A DNA stretch of 64,000 nt from Bosea sp. (in: a-proteobacteria) (GCF_023953965.1 NZ_JAMLIX010000002.1:186001-250000); one strand, 5' to 3'. Shown: positions 53,862 through 63,449, numbered from the stretch's first letter. Made by a program: numbers and translations. The notes: a model not told the origin generated them from the sequence alone.

Positions 53862-56162
53862 CTATCGGCCGGTTGCCGCGGCGGCGCTTTCCTGCGCCTC
53901 GACCACCGCGACGGCGGTCATGTTGACGACGCCGCGCGCCGTGACCGAGCCGGTGAGGATATGGGCGGGCTTGGCGGTGCCGATCAGGATCGGCCCGACG
54001 GGCAGCGCGTCGGCCATCACCTTGGCGAACTGGTAGGAGATGTTGGCGGCGTCGAGATTGGGGAAGATCAGGACGTTCGCCATCCCCTTCAGCGTCGAGG
54101 AGGGCAGCACGCGCTCGCGGATCAGCGGCACGAGCGCGGTATCGGCCTCCATCTCGCCGTCGCATTCGAGGCTGGGCGCCCGCTCGCGGATCAGCTTCAG
54201 CGCCTTGCGCATCTTCAGCGAGGAGGGCGTGTCGGCCGCGCCGAAATCGGCATGCGACAGGAGCGCTATCTTCGGATCGATGCCGAAGCGCTGGACATGG
54301 TCGGCGGCGAGCACGGTCATGTCGGCGATCTCCTCGGCGCTGGGATCGTGCTTCACATGGGTGTCGCCGAGGAAGAAGGCGCCCTTGGTGGTGATGATCA
54401 GCGTCATCGCCGCGATGTCGCTGGCACCCGGCGCCAGGCCGATGATGTCCTTGATGTGCCTGAGCCGCGACATGAAGCGGCCCTCGAGGCCGGTGATCAT
54501 CGCGTCCGCCTCGCCGCGCGCCACCGCCAGCGCCGCGATCACGGTGTTGTTGGTGCGCACCAGCGAACGGGCCGCCTCCGGCGTGATGCCGCGCCGTCCG
54601 GCGATCTCGAGATAGGTCTGGACGTAGTCGCGATAGCGCGGATCGTCCTCTGGGTTGACCACCGCGAAATCGGTGCCGGGCTTCAGCGACAGGCCGAAGC
54701 GCTCGATGCGGCTTTCGATCACGTTCGGGCGGCCGATCAGGATCGGTACGGCAAGCCCTTCCTCCAGCGCGACCTGGGCTGCGCGCAGCACGCGCTCGTC
54801 CTCGCCCTCGGCATAGATCACGCGCTTGGGATCGGCCTTGGCCTTCTGGAACAGCGGCTTCATCAGGAAGCCGGAGCGGAAGACGAAGCGTGACAGCTGC
54901 TCGCGATAGGCTTCGATATCGACCAGCGGCTTGCCGGCGACGCCGGTCGCCATCGCAGCCTCCGCCACGGCCGGCGCGATGCGCATGATCAGCCGCGGAT
55001 CGAAGGGGTTGGGGATCAGCGAGGTCGCGCCGAAGGTCGAGGCCTCGCCGCCATAGGCGCGCGCGGCGATGTCGGAGGTCGCCTCGCGGGCGAGCGAGGC
55101 GATGGCGCGCACCGCGGCGAGCTTCATCGCCTCGTTGATCGTGGTCGCCTGCACGTCGAGCGCACCGCGGAAGATGTAAGGGAAGCACAGGACGTTGTTG
55201 ACCTGGTTCGGATAATCCGAGCGGCCGGTGCAGATCATCGCGTCGGGGCGGGCGGCGAGCGCCTCCTCCGGGGTGATCTCGGGATTGGGGTTGGCGAGCG
55301 CCAGGATCAGCGGCATCCGTGCCATCTGCTTCGCCATCTCGGGCTTGAGCACGCCGGCGGCGGAGAGGCCGAGGAAGACGTCGGCACCGGTTATGACCTC
55401 GCTGAGCGTGCGGGCTTGCGTGTCCTGCGCATAGACCGCCTTCCAGCGGTCCATCAGCGCGGTGCGGCCCTTGTAGACCACGCCTTCGAGATCGGTGATC
55501 CAGATATTCTTCCGCTGCGCGCCGAGCTCGACCAGCAGGTTGGTGCAGGCGAGCGCGGCAGCGCCCGCGCCCGAGACCACGATCTTGACGTCGGCGATCT
55601 TCTTGCCCGCGAGATCGAGCCCGTTCAGCACCGCCGCCGAGACGATGATCGCCGTGCCGTGCTGATCGTCATGGAAGACCGGGATCTTCATCCGGGCCTT
55701 GAGCTTCTCCTCGATCTCGAAGCATTCCGGCCCCTTGATGTCCTCGAGGTTGATGCCGCCGAAGGTCGGCTCCAGCGCCGCGACCACCTCGACGAACTTC
55801 TCGATCTCCTTCTGCTCGACCTCGATGTCGAAGCAGTCGATGCCGGCGAATTTCTTGAACAGGACGGCCTTGCCCTCCATCACCGGCTTCGACGCCAGCG
55901 AGCCGATGTCGCCGAGCCCCAGCACGGCGGTGCCGTTGGTGATGACGGCGACGAGGTTCTGGCGCGAGGTGAGTTCCGCGGCCTGCGAAGGATCGTCGAC
56001 GATCGCCTCGCAGGCGGCGGCGACGCCGGGCGAATAGGCCAGCGCCAGGTCGCGCTGGTTGCCGAGCGGCTTGGTCGCCTGGATCTCGAGCTTACCCGGG
56101 CGGGGCTGGCGGTGATAGACGAGCGCGCCCGCGCGCAGGTCGTTGGAAAGCGTGCTCTTCAT
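53862..56162 (-). CDS. maeB: NADP-dependent malic enzyme with phosphotransacetylase-like domain (MaeB)
   Basis: 766 residues. Malic enzyme half (about 1-430): YHRQPRPGKLEIQATKPLGN, LALAYSPGVAAACEAI, GTAVLGLGDIGSLASKPVME, VVSGAGAAALACTNLL. Phosphate-acetyltransferase-like half (about 435-766): KRVIYAEGEDERVLRAAQVA, MITGLEGRFMSRLRHIKDII, ending with HILTGSVTARGVVNMTAVA. It decarboxylates malate to pyruvate; the second domain regulates and does not normally act as Pta. ATG at 56162 is preferred because GGGGGTGA is spaced correctly; GTG at 56174 is possible. Confidence 0.95.
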   Translation of the reverse strand: MKSTLSNDLRAGALVYHRQPRPGKLEIQATKPLGNQRDLALAYSPGVAAACEAIVDDPSQAAELTSRQNLVAVITNGTAVLGLGDIGSLASKPVMEGKAVLFKKFAGIDCFDIEVEQKEIEKFVEVVAALEPTFGGINLEDIKGPECFEIEEKLKARMKIPVFHDDQHGTAIIVSAAVLNGLDLAGKKIADVKIVVSGAGAAALACTNLLVELGAQRKNIWITDLEGVVYKGRTALMDRWKAVYAQDTQARTLSEVITGADVFLGLSAAGVLKPEMAKQMARMPLILALANPNPEITPEEALAARPDAMICTGRSDYPNQVNNVLCFPYIFRGALDVQATTINEAMKLAAVRAIASLAREATSDIAARAYGGEASTFGATSLIPNPFDPRLIMRIAPAVAEAAMATGVAGKPLVDIEAYREQLSRFVFRSGFLMKPLFQKAKADPKRVIYAEGEDERVLRAAQVALEEGLAVPILIGRPNVIESRIERFGLSLKPGTDFAVVNPEDDPRYRDYVQTYLEIAGRRGITPEAARSLVRTNNTVIAALAVARGEADAMITGLEGRFMSRLRHIKDIIGLAPGASDIAAMTLIITTKGAFFLGDTHVKHDPSAEEIADMTVLAADHVQRFGIDPKIALLSHADFGAADTPSSLKMRKALKLIRERAPSLECDGEMEADTALVPLIRERVLPSSTLKGMANVLIFPNLDAANISYQFAKVMADALPVGPILIGTAKPAHILTGSVTARGVVNMTAVAVVEAQESAAAATGR

Positions 56163-56193
56163 GGTGCCCGTCACCCCCGCAAAGCCAGTGTCC

Positions 56194-56297
56194 AGATCAT
56201 CGCGCGTCCTACCGGACGCGGTAGCGATGATCTATCCCATTGTTGGAGCATCGGATTTTTCCGAAAGGTGGATCCACTTTTCGGTCCGATGCTCTAG
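56194..56297 (+). repeat. Palindromic intergenic repeat, copy B (complete form)
   Basis: The first 61 bp match 2973-3033; then a second palindrome (AGCATCGGATTTTTCC to GGTCCGATGCT) of the type in copies C and D follows. It therefore shows that the two palindromes are parts of one element about 104 bp long. It lies upstream of maeB and downstream of the RAM-domain gene, both on the minus strand. Confidence 0.8.
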
Positions 56298-56402
56298 CTG
56301 GTCGCGCGAAAGCCCATGCGGCGTCAAGCCGTCGGCTTGGCGGACAGGAGCGGCCGACATCCTGCCCGGCCGCCCGGGCCATCGCGCCCGGGCGACGAGG
56401 CC

Positions 56403-56639
56403 TCAGAAGGCCTTGAAGGTGATGATGGTGTGGGTGTCGGCGATCTCGGGGATCGACTGCACTTTCTGCGCGACGAAATGGCCGATATCGACATCCGCCG
56501 CGACATGGAACTTGGCCAGGATGTCGTAGTTGCCGGCGGTCGAATAGATCTCCGAGGCGATCTCGCGGTCGGCCAGCTCGCTGGCGACCTCGTAGGTCTT
56601 GCCGAGCCTGCATTTGATCTCGACGAAGAAGGTCTGCAT
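56403..56639 (-). CDS. Stand-alone Lrp/AsnC ligand-binding (RAM) domain protein
   Basis: 78 residues. MQTFFVEIKCRLGKTYEVAS and STAGNYDILAKFHVAADVDI match the RAM fold; there is no DNA-binding part. Such single-domain proteins form oligomers that sense amino acids or modulate full-length Lrp proteins. No partner is adjacent. It is far shorter than AsnC regulators (about 150), so this is a family of its own, not a broken gene. Confidence 0.9.
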   Translation of the reverse strand: MQTFFVEIKCRLGKTYEVASELADREIASEIYSTAGNYDILAKFHVAADVDIGHFVAQKVQSIPEIADTHTIITFKAF

Positions 56640-56694
56640 CGCGCGCTCCCAAACTCTGGAATGCTGTCTGGATAGAACCGCGGATGCGTTGAGA

Positions 56695-57519
56695 TCAAGC
56701 GCCCGCGAGTGCGGCGATCCGCCGTGTCATCGCGTTCTCCGGCTCGGAGAGCCCGGCGAGCACGGTGAAATGATTGGCTCCGGCGATTTCCTCATAGCGC
56801 GTCGCGACCCCTTCCAGCCCCCAGACATCGACCAGCCGGCGGCTCTGCTTGAGATATTCCGCGCTCTCCTCGGCACCGACCACGGCGTCCATCGTCAGCC
56901 GCGACGGCGCTGGCCAGAACAGCGGGCTTTCGAGCTCGGCCGCCTCCAGGCTGAGGTTCAGCGCCTTGTTGAGGCTGGTCTCGGTCAGGGGCTTCAGGTT
57001 GTAGAGGCCGGAGATGCCATAGGCGGCGGGCGCGAGTTGGTCGGGCAGGTCGGGGTCGACGTTCTTCCAGTCGGTGGCGAGCGTGCAGGCGGCGAGATGC
57101 CCGCCGGCTGAATGCCCCGTCGCGACGACGGGCAGGCCGAAGCGGCGCCAGAGCGCGGCGGTCGCCTGCTGCAATTCCCAGACGATATGGCCGAGATGCA
57201 CCTGCGGGCACAGATCGTAGCCGACCACGGCGACGGCCAGGCCGAGCCGGTTCAACCCGCGCGCCATATGCGAGAAATGCTGGCGATCCAGCGCCTGCCA
57301 GTAGCCGCCATGGATGAACATCACCAGCGCGTTGCCGCGCATCGCCTCGGGCTTGAACAGGTCGTAGGCCTGGCGCTCGCCCTCGCCATAGGAGACGTTG
57401 AGCTCGCAAGGAGCGGCGGCGCGATAGGCTGCCGCATCCGCCTGCCAGCCGGCGATGATCCGCGGATGCTCCGGCACGCGGGCGCGGTTGCCATATTCGC
57501 TCTCGTAGTCCGGCGGCAT
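56695..57519 (-). CDS. Alpha/beta hydrolase, kynurenine formamidase-like
   Basis: 274 residues. The oxyanion motif HGGYWQALDRQHFSHMARGL and the nucleophile elbow TGHSAGGHLAACTL are characteristic of the HGGW/HGGYW group that includes arylformamidases. The C-terminal GANHFTVLAGLSEP holds the catalytic His. It may hydrolyse N-formylkynurenine or another amide/ester; no tryptophan-degradation gene is beside it. ATG at 57519. Confidence 0.83.
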   Translation of the reverse strand: MPPDYESEYGNRARVPEHPRIIAGWQADAAAYRAAAPCELNVSYGEGERQAYDLFKPEAMRGNALVMFIHGGYWQALDRQHFSHMARGLNRLGLAVAVVGYDLCPQVHLGHIVWELQQATAALWRRFGLPVVATGHSAGGHLAACTLATDWKNVDPDLPDQLAPAAYGISGLYNLKPLTETSLNKALNLSLEAAELESPLFWPAPSRLTMDAVVGAEESAEYLKQSRRLVDVWGLEGVATRYEEIAGANHFTVLAGLSEPENAMTRRIAALAGA

Positions 57520-57657
57520 GGCGGGTCCGTCGTTGAAGGGTCGATGTCGGGCGCGAGCGTGGCAGCCCGGCGCGCTTCGCGCCAGCGCTTTTGACAAGAA
57601 CCCGGCGCCGGCGCCAAAAGGCGGCGGGCCCGCGACGGGCGGGCAGCGGAGGTCGCC

Positions 57658-58653
57658 ATGGAAAATCCGGTCCTCGCCGAGGTCACGCGCGGCAACGTCG
57701 TCGAATCGCGCCATCGCGGCGCGGCGATCGTCGTCGACGCCGATGGCGGCGTGGTCTTCTCGGCCGGCGAGGTCGGGCGTCCGGTCTTTCCGCGTTCCGC
57801 GGTCAAGGCGATCCAGGCGCTGCCGCTGATCGAGAGCGGCGCCGCCGACCGCTACGGGCTGACGGAGGCCGAGATCGCGCTTTCCGTCTCCTCGCATTCC
57901 GGCGAGCCGCGGCATGTCGAGACGGCGCTTGCGATGCTGCGCAAGGCCGGCCGCGACGCCGGCTGCCTCGAATGCGGCGCGCATTGGCCGATCGGCGAGC
58001 CAGCCGCCCGCGCCTTGGCGAAATCGGGCGCCGAGCCCGGCGCGCTCAACAACAACTGCTCGGGCAAGCATGCCGGCTTCGTCTGCCTGTCCTGCGCTCT
58101 GGACGAGGATCCGGCCGGCTATGTCAAGCCCGCCCACCCCGTGCAGCAGGCGGTGCGCGGCGCGCTGGAGGCGGTGACCGGCGCGGCCCACGGCCCGGAG
58201 CGGATGGGCATCGACGGCTGCTCGATCCCCACCTATGCCGTGCCGCTTCCGGCGCTGGCGCTGGGCTTCGCGCGGCTCGGCACCGGGCACGGCCTCCCGC
58301 CGGAGCGGGCGAAGGCGGCGGCGCTGATCCGTGCCGCCGTCGCGGCCCATCCCTTCATTGTCGCCGGCACGGACCGCTACGATACGCGGCTGATGGGCGT
58401 GCTCGGTCGGCGCGCCTTCACCAAGACCGGTGCCGAGGGCGTCTACTGCGCAGCCCTCCCGGAGCTGGGTTTGGGGCTCGCCGTGAAATGCGACGACGGC
58501 GCCGGCCGCGCCGCGGAGGTCGCGATCGGCGCGCTGATCGCCCGTTTCCTGCCGATGGACGAGGCCACGCGAGCCGCTTTCGCGCCGCTCAGCGAGGCCG
58601 TGCTGAGGAACTGGAACGGTATCGAGGTCGGCCGGGTGCGCGCCCCGGGATGA
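57658..58653 (+). CDS. L-asparaginase, R. etli AnsA/ReAV type (class 3)
   Basis: 331 residues. Key residues of the R. etli enzyme line up one position lower: Ser47 and Lys50 (FPRSAVKAIQALP), Ser79 (VSSHSGEPRH), Cys134 and Lys137 (NNNCSGKHAGF), Asp186 and Cys188 (GIDGCSIPTYA). The two cysteines and lysine are known to hold zinc in that enzyme. It converts asparagine to aspartate and ammonia in the cytoplasm. It diverges from the hydrolase gene by 138 bp. Confidence 0.9.
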   Translation: MENPVLAEVTRGNVVESRHRGAAIVVDADGGVVFSAGEVGRPVFPRSAVKAIQALPLIESGAADRYGLTEAEIALSVSSHSGEPRHVETALAMLRKAGRDAGCLECGAHWPIGEPAARALAKSGAEPGALNNNCSGKHAGFVCLSCALDEDPAGYVKPAHPVQQAVRGALEAVTGAAHGPERMGIDGCSIPTYAVPLPALALGFARLGTGHGLPPERAKAAALIRAAVAAHPFIVAGTDRYDTRLMGVLGRRAFTKTGAEGVYCAALPELGLGLAVKCDDGAGRAAEVAIGALIARFLPMDEATRAAFAPLSEAVLRNWNGIEVGRVRAPG

Positions 58654-58699
58654 CAGAGGTGGTTTCGACTGGAAGCAATCCAGCAATTATCGACATGCC

Positions 58700-59686
58700 C
58701 TACAGCCCGAGCGCCCGCGCGATCTCGTCGGCGGCGGCGGTGGGGGCCAGGCGCCCGGCCGCGACGGCGGCTTCCAGCTCCGGCGCGCGGGCTTTCAGGA
58801 CCGGATCGTGCCTGAGCTTCGCCTGCAACCGGTCCTGCACCATCGCCCACATCCATTTCACGTCCTGCCGGCGCCGCTTCTCGGCGATCAGGCCCCTGGC
58901 CTCGAGCCGGGCGTGATGCTCCTCGATCTTCGACCAGAGCGCGTCGAGGCCCGCCCCCGTCAGCCCCGAGACGGTCACGACCGGCGTGCTCCACGGGCCC
59001 GAGGCGGGGGCGAGGATGCGCAGCGCCGCCCGGTACTGGGCCGCCGCCGCGCGCGCCGCCGTCGCGCCGTCGCCGTCCGCCTTGTTGACCGCGATCATGT
59101 CGGCGAGCTCGATGATGCCCTTCTTGATGCCCTGCAGCTCGTCGCCGGCATTGGGCAGCATCAGCACGAGGAAGAAGTCGGTGAGGTCGGCGACGGCGGT
59201 CTCGGACTGGCCGACGCCCACGGTCTCGACCAGGATGACGTCGAAGCCCGCCGCCTCGCAGAGCAGCATCGTCTCGCGGGTCCGGGCGGCGACGCCGCCG
59301 AGGGTGCCCGAGGAAGGGGAGGGTCGGATATAGGCTTGTCGGTCGATGGCGAGCCGGGCCATCCGCGTCTTGTCGCCGAGGATCGAGCCGCCGGTGCGGG
59401 TCGAGGAGGGATCGACCGCGAGCACCGCGACCTTGTGGCCGTTCGCCGTGAGGTGGCTGCCCAGCGCGTCGATCAGGGTCGATTTGCCGACGCCGGGCAC
59501 GCCCGTGATACCGACGCGGATGGCGCGGCCGGTGTGGGGCAGGAGCCGCCGGATCAGGGCCTGCGCCGCGTCGCGATGATCGGCGCGGCGCGATTCCGAA
59601 AGCGTGATCGCGCGCGCCAGCGCGGCGCGCTCGCCGGCGAGAAGGGCATCGCCGAGCGCCTCGGCTGGGGAGATTCTGTCGACCAT
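58700..59686 (-). CDS. meaB: MeaB/ArgK-type GTPase (methylmalonyl-CoA mutase chaperone)
   Basis: 328 residues. Walker A GVPGVGKST at 62-70, followed by AVDPSSTRTGGSILGDKTRM, the switch VETVGVGQSETAV and the guanine motif NKADGD. MeaB guards B12-dependent methylmalonyl-CoA mutase and related mutases. No mutase gene is adjacent, so its partner lies elsewhere. ATG at 59686 gives MVDRISPAEALGDALL. Confidence 0.94.
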   Translation of the reverse strand: MVDRISPAEALGDALLAGERAALARAITLSESRRADHRDAAQALIRRLLPHTGRAIRVGITGVPGVGKSTLIDALGSHLTANGHKVAVLAVDPSSTRTGGSILGDKTRMARLAIDRQAYIRPSPSSGTLGGVAARTRETMLLCEAAGFDVILVETVGVGQSETAVADLTDFFLVLMLPNAGDELQGIKKGIIELADMIAVNKADGDGATAARAAAAQYRAALRILAPASGPWSTPVVTVSGLTGAGLDALWSKIEEHHARLEARGLIAEKRRRQDVKWMWAMVQDRLQAKLRHDPVLKARAPELEAAVAAGRLAPTAAADEIARALGL

Positions 59687-59819
59687 GGCGCCAGTTAGCA
59701 AGCCATGAGCGCGGGCGACAAGGCGCCCGCGCGCCTCACTTGCTCCGTCACTGTGTCATGGACGCCTCTTGTGAATCCGCCACGGCGGTGAGACGAGAGG
59801 CCGATTGTCCTCGGAAACG

Positions 59820-60983
59820 ATGTGCGTGGCGATGCGGTTTCGTGTTCTCCTGGCCGCCCTGCTCCTCCCGCTCGCGCTTGCCGCCTGCGGCACGCCGCGC
59901 GTGCTCGAGCTGAGCCAGGCGCCGAAGGGCGACATCGCCGGGACGGTCCAGCTCTTCGTGGCGACCACGCGCGAGGCTTCCGCGCAGCCGGTCTATTTCA
60001 GCGGCGAGCGGGGCCCGCAGCTCTCCTTCGCCCGTCTCGACATCACCGTGCCGCGCTCCCACAAGTCCGGCGAGCTGGAACTGCCCGATTCGGGGCCGGG
60101 CGACCCGTCCAAGCATTTCGCCGCGACCTATATCCAGAAGCTCGAGCTCGCCCCGGTCGTCTCCGACGTGCGCAAGGAATTGCAGCGGCGCCCGCCCTCC
60201 CAGCGCGACGTGCTGATCTTCATCCACGGCTACAACACGAACTTCGCCGATGCGGCCTATCGCTTCGCCCAGATCGTCTTCGATTCCGGCTTCAAGGGCG
60301 TGCCGGTGCTGTTCACCTGGCCTTCGCGCGGCGAACTCCTGGCTTATCCTTACGACCGCGAGAGCGCCCTCTACTCGCGCGACTTCCTGGAGCGGAACCT
60401 GCGGGCCATCGCGCGTGATCTCGGCGCCTCGCGCATGGACATCCTCGCCCATTCCATGGGCACGTTCCTGACGATGGAGACGCTGCGCCAGGCCGCGATC
60501 CGGGGCGACGGCACCTTCGGCGGCAAGCTGCGCGACGTGATACTCGCGGCGCCGGACCTCGATCTCGACGTGTTCAAGACGCAGATGCGCGAGATCAAGC
60601 GGCCGGTGACGGTCTTCGTCTCGGCCGACGACCGCGCGCTCGCCTTCTCGCGGCGCTTCGCCGGCGACAAGACGCGGCTGGGAGCGGTGTCGAGCAAGGA
60701 CACCGAGACGATCGTGGCGCTGGAGAAGCTCGGCGCCCGGCTGATCGATCTCTCCGAGATATCCTCCGGCGACAGCTTGAACCACGCGAAATTCGCGTCC
60801 TCCCCGAAGGTGGTGCAGCTCATCGGCGAAAGGCTCAGGCAGGACAAGGGCATCGGCTTCGCCGGGCCGCAATTCGGCGACCGGCTCGGCGACATCGCCG
60901 GCGGGTTGGCGGGCACGGTCGGCTCGACCGTAGGCCTCGTCGTCGGCGCGCCGATCACCATCCTTTCCGGCGGCATGCGCTGA
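59820..60983 (+). CDS. DUF900 alpha/beta hydrolase lipoprotein, first copy
   Basis: 387 residues. A short N-terminal signal ends LALAAC (lipobox, Cys23 from this start). The hydrolase core shows VLIFIHGYNTNFADAAYRFA, TWPSRGELLAYPYDRESALY and the nucleophile Ser in ILAHSMGTFLTMETL. A glycine-rich hydrophobic tail (GGLAGTVGSTVGLVVGAPIT) follows and may associate with a membrane. Probably an esterase at the outer face; substrate unknown. Start could also be 59832. Confidence 0.85.
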   Translation: MCVAMRFRVLLAALLLPLALAACGTPRVLELSQAPKGDIAGTVQLFVATTREASAQPVYFSGERGPQLSFARLDITVPRSHKSGELELPDSGPGDPSKHFAATYIQKLELAPVVSDVRKELQRRPPSQRDVLIFIHGYNTNFADAAYRFAQIVFDSGFKGVPVLFTWPSRGELLAYPYDRESALYSRDFLERNLRAIARDLGASRMDILAHSMGTFLTMETLRQAAIRGDGTFGGKLRDVILAAPDLDLDVFKTQMREIKRPVTVFVSADDRALAFSRRFAGDKTRLGAVSSKDTETIVALEKLGARLIDLSEISSGDSLNHAKFASSPKVVQLIGERLRQDKGIGFAGPQFGDRLGDIAGGLAGTVGSTVGLVVGAPITILSGGMR

Positions 60984-61059
60984 GGCCCGCCCCATTCTGG
61001 CCGCGTTGAGCTGTCTTTAGAGGCCCCGCCGCCCGCGCGGCTTCTCGCAATCGACCCGG

Positions 61060-62079
61060 ATGACCGTCTTGATGCCCGTTACGAGGCGTGCCTTCTCATG
61101 CCGTTCGCTGGCGCTCGCCGCCTTGCTGCCGCTCGGGCTTTCCGCCTGCGCGCAGAGCGAGGCGAGCGTCTCGCCCTTCTCCGAGCCGGAGCGCGCCGAC
61201 GGCTCGGCGCTCGGCCGCGACCCGCGCCTGCTCGTGATGACGACGCGCCGCTCCACCGGCAACGTCGCGCCCTACTTCGATACCGATCGCGGCAGGCTGA
61301 CCTTCGCCGAGGCGCGGCTTTCACCACCCGGGCGCGGCATCGCCGGCCGCGTCTCCTCGGCGGTCAGCGGCGACTGGGCCGTGCTCGGAATCGCCCGCGA
61401 GACCACGGACGGCGCGGCAGGCGCCTTCGCGGCGGCGGCGAACGGGCAGGATGTGCTGCTCTATATCCACGGCTTCAACGAGACCTTCGACACCGCCGCG
61501 CGCAGCGCCGGCCAGCTTTCGCATGCGCTCGCATTCCAGGGCCGCACGGCCCTGTTCACCTGGCCTTCCGGCGGCAGGCTGTTCGACTACGCCTATGACC
61601 GGGAGAGCGCGCTGTGGTCGCGCGACGGCTTCGTCCAGACGCTGCAGGCGCTGATCGCCAATCCGACGGTGGGCCGCATCCACATCGTCGCGCATTCGAT
61701 GGGCACGTTCCTGACGCTGGAGGGCCTGCGCGAGCTGCGTGATTCGCCGGAGATCCAGGCCAGGATCGGCTCGGTCGTGCTGGCTTCGCCCGATGTCGAC
61801 ATCGACGCCTTCGAGCAGACGGTGAGGAAGCTCGGGCCGCTCGCGCATCGGATGACCGTGATCATCGATCCGGGCGACCGGGCGCTGGCGGTCTCCGCCC
61901 GCATCGCCGGCGGCGTGGCGCGGGCCGGCTCCGCCGACCGCACGCGGCTCGAGGCGCTGGGCGTGCGCGTCGCCGACACCTCCGGCCGGGGCTGGAGCAT
62001 GCTGCGCCACGATCTCTTCCTCTCGAACAGCGAGGTCACGCAGGTCGTGCGCCGCGCCATGGAGCGCGGCGGCGGCTGA
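61060..62079 (+). CDS. DUF900 alpha/beta hydrolase lipoprotein, second copy
   Basis: 339 residues and a clear paralogue of the preceding gene: FTWPSGGRLFDYAYDRESAL, IVAHSMGTFLTLEGLRELRD and VLASPDVDIDAFEQTVRKL all have counterparts there. The signal ends LGLSAC (Cys30). It lacks the hydrophobic glycine-rich tail of its neighbour. Located 76 bp downstream, so likely co-transcribed. Arose by tandem duplication, with considerable divergence since. Confidence 0.85.
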   Translation: MTVLMPVTRRAFSCRSLALAALLPLGLSACAQSEASVSPFSEPERADGSALGRDPRLLVMTTRRSTGNVAPYFDTDRGRLTFAEARLSPPGRGIAGRVSSAVSGDWAVLGIARETTDGAAGAFAAAANGQDVLLYIHGFNETFDTAARSAGQLSHALAFQGRTALFTWPSGGRLFDYAYDRESALWSRDGFVQTLQALIANPTVGRIHIVAHSMGTFLTLEGLRELRDSPEIQARIGSVVLASPDVDIDAFEQTVRKLGPLAHRMTVIIDPGDRALAVSARIAGGVARAGSADRTRLEALGVRVADTSGRGWSMLRHDLFLSNSEVTQVVRRAMERGGG

Positions 62080-62161
62080 GCCGGCATCGATTGATACGAG
62101 CCATGGCGCGGCGATGGCGCTAATCTGGCGGCGCAAACCGGCCTTGCAGAGGAAGAGAGCC

Positions 62162-63445
62162 ATGAGCGCAGACGACTATCACAAGGACCGGATCGCCAAC
62201 CGCAGGCTCCACCCCGAGACGCTGATGATGGGCTTCGGCTATTCGCCGGCCATGTCGGAGGGCTCGCTGAAGCCGCCGGTCTTCCTGACCTCGACCTTCG
62301 TCTTCGAGAACGCCCGGCAGGGCAAGGAGTTCTTCGACTTCACCTCCGGCCGGCGCCGGCCGAAGCCCGGCGAGAAGCCGGGCCTCGTCTATTCGCGCTT
62401 CAACCACCCGAACATGGAGATCCTCGAGGATCGCCTGGCGATCTGGGACGAGGCCGAGAAATGCGCCGTCTTCGCCTCCGGCATGGCGGCGATCGCCACC
62501 ACCTGCCTCGCCTTCCTCAGGCCCGGCGACACCGTCCTGCATTCGCGCCCGCTCTATGGCGGCAGCGAGACGCTCCTGAAGAACCAGATGGGCGCCTTCG
62601 GCGTCACGCCCTTCGGCTTCACCGATGGGCTCGACATCGCGCAGATGCGCGCCGTCGCGAAGGAGGCCGCCGCCAGGGGCCGCGTCGCGATGATCCTGGT
62701 CGAGACGCCGGCCAACCCGACCAACGGCCTCGTCGACCTCGCCGCCTGCAAGACGGTCGCCGACGAGCTTGCGGCGTCGCAGGGGCACCGCCCGCCCGTC
62801 GTGGTCGACAACACCATGCTCGGCCCGAAATACCAGAAGCCGCTGAAGCAGGGTGCCGACCTGACGCTGCTCTCGCTGACCAAATATGTCGGCGGCCATT
62901 CCGACCTCGTCGGCGGCTCGATCAGCGGTTCCGACGAACTGGTGCGCCAGGTCAAGGCGTGGCGCGGCTCGCTCGGCACCCAGGCCGACCCGAATTCCTG
63001 CTGGATGCTGATGCGCTCGCTCGAAACGCTCGACATCCGCATGAGCCGCGCCAACGAGAACGCCAGGCTCGTGGCGGAATATCTCGAAAGCCACCCGAAG
63101 GTCGCCAGGGTCCACTATCTCGGCAACCTCAAGGATGGCGACCCGCGCAAGGCCGTCTTCGACCGCCAGTGCACGGCGGCGGGCTCGACCTTCGCCTTCG
63201 ACGTCAAGGGCGGCGAGACGGAAGCCTTCGCGCTGCTCGACCACCTCCAGATCATGAAGCTCGCGGTCAGCCTCGGCGGCACCGAGACGCTGGTCTCGCA
63301 TCCGGCGGCGATGACCCATTCCGGCGTCGCCCGAGAGCTGCGCGAGGAGATCGGCCTGACCGATGCCCTGATCCGCATCTCGGTCGGCATCGAGAATGTC
63401 GAGGACCTGATCTCGGACCTGGCGCAGGCCTTCGAGGCGGTGTGA
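62162..63445 (+). CDS. Cystathionine gamma-synthase family PLP enzyme
   Basis: 427 residues, full length. The PLP lysine is Lys241 in LSLTKYVGGHSDLVGG; SGMAAIATTCLAF, YSRFNHPNMEILEDRLA and LVETPANPTNGLVDL are family motifs. It might be a methionine gamma-lyase, O-acetylhomoserine sulfhydrylase or cystathionine lyase; the long insert FFDFTSGRRRPKPGEKPGLV before the YSR motif marks a subgroup found in alphaproteobacteria whose reaction I cannot fix. A GAGGAAGAGAG ribosome site precedes ATG 62162. Confidence 0.92.
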   Translation: MSADDYHKDRIANRRLHPETLMMGFGYSPAMSEGSLKPPVFLTSTFVFENARQGKEFFDFTSGRRRPKPGEKPGLVYSRFNHPNMEILEDRLAIWDEAEKCAVFASGMAAIATTCLAFLRPGDTVLHSRPLYGGSETLLKNQMGAFGVTPFGFTDGLDIAQMRAVAKEAAARGRVAMILVETPANPTNGLVDLAACKTVADELAASQGHRPPVVVDNTMLGPKYQKPLKQGADLTLLSLTKYVGGHSDLVGGSISGSDELVRQVKAWRGSLGTQADPNSCWMLMRSLETLDIRMSRANENARLVAEYLESHPKVARVHYLGNLKDGDPRKAVFDRQCTAAGSTFAFDVKGGETEAFALLDHLQIMKLAVSLGGTETLVSHPAAMTHSGVARELREEIGLTDALIRISVGIENVEDLISDLAQAFEAV

Positions 63446-63449
63446 GGGG

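Noticed and set aside
56695..58686. 663-codon minus-strand frame joining the hydrolase to upstream sequence
   Set aside because: Everything upstream of 57519 is antisense to the asparaginase gene; the hydrolase starts at the ATG at 57519.
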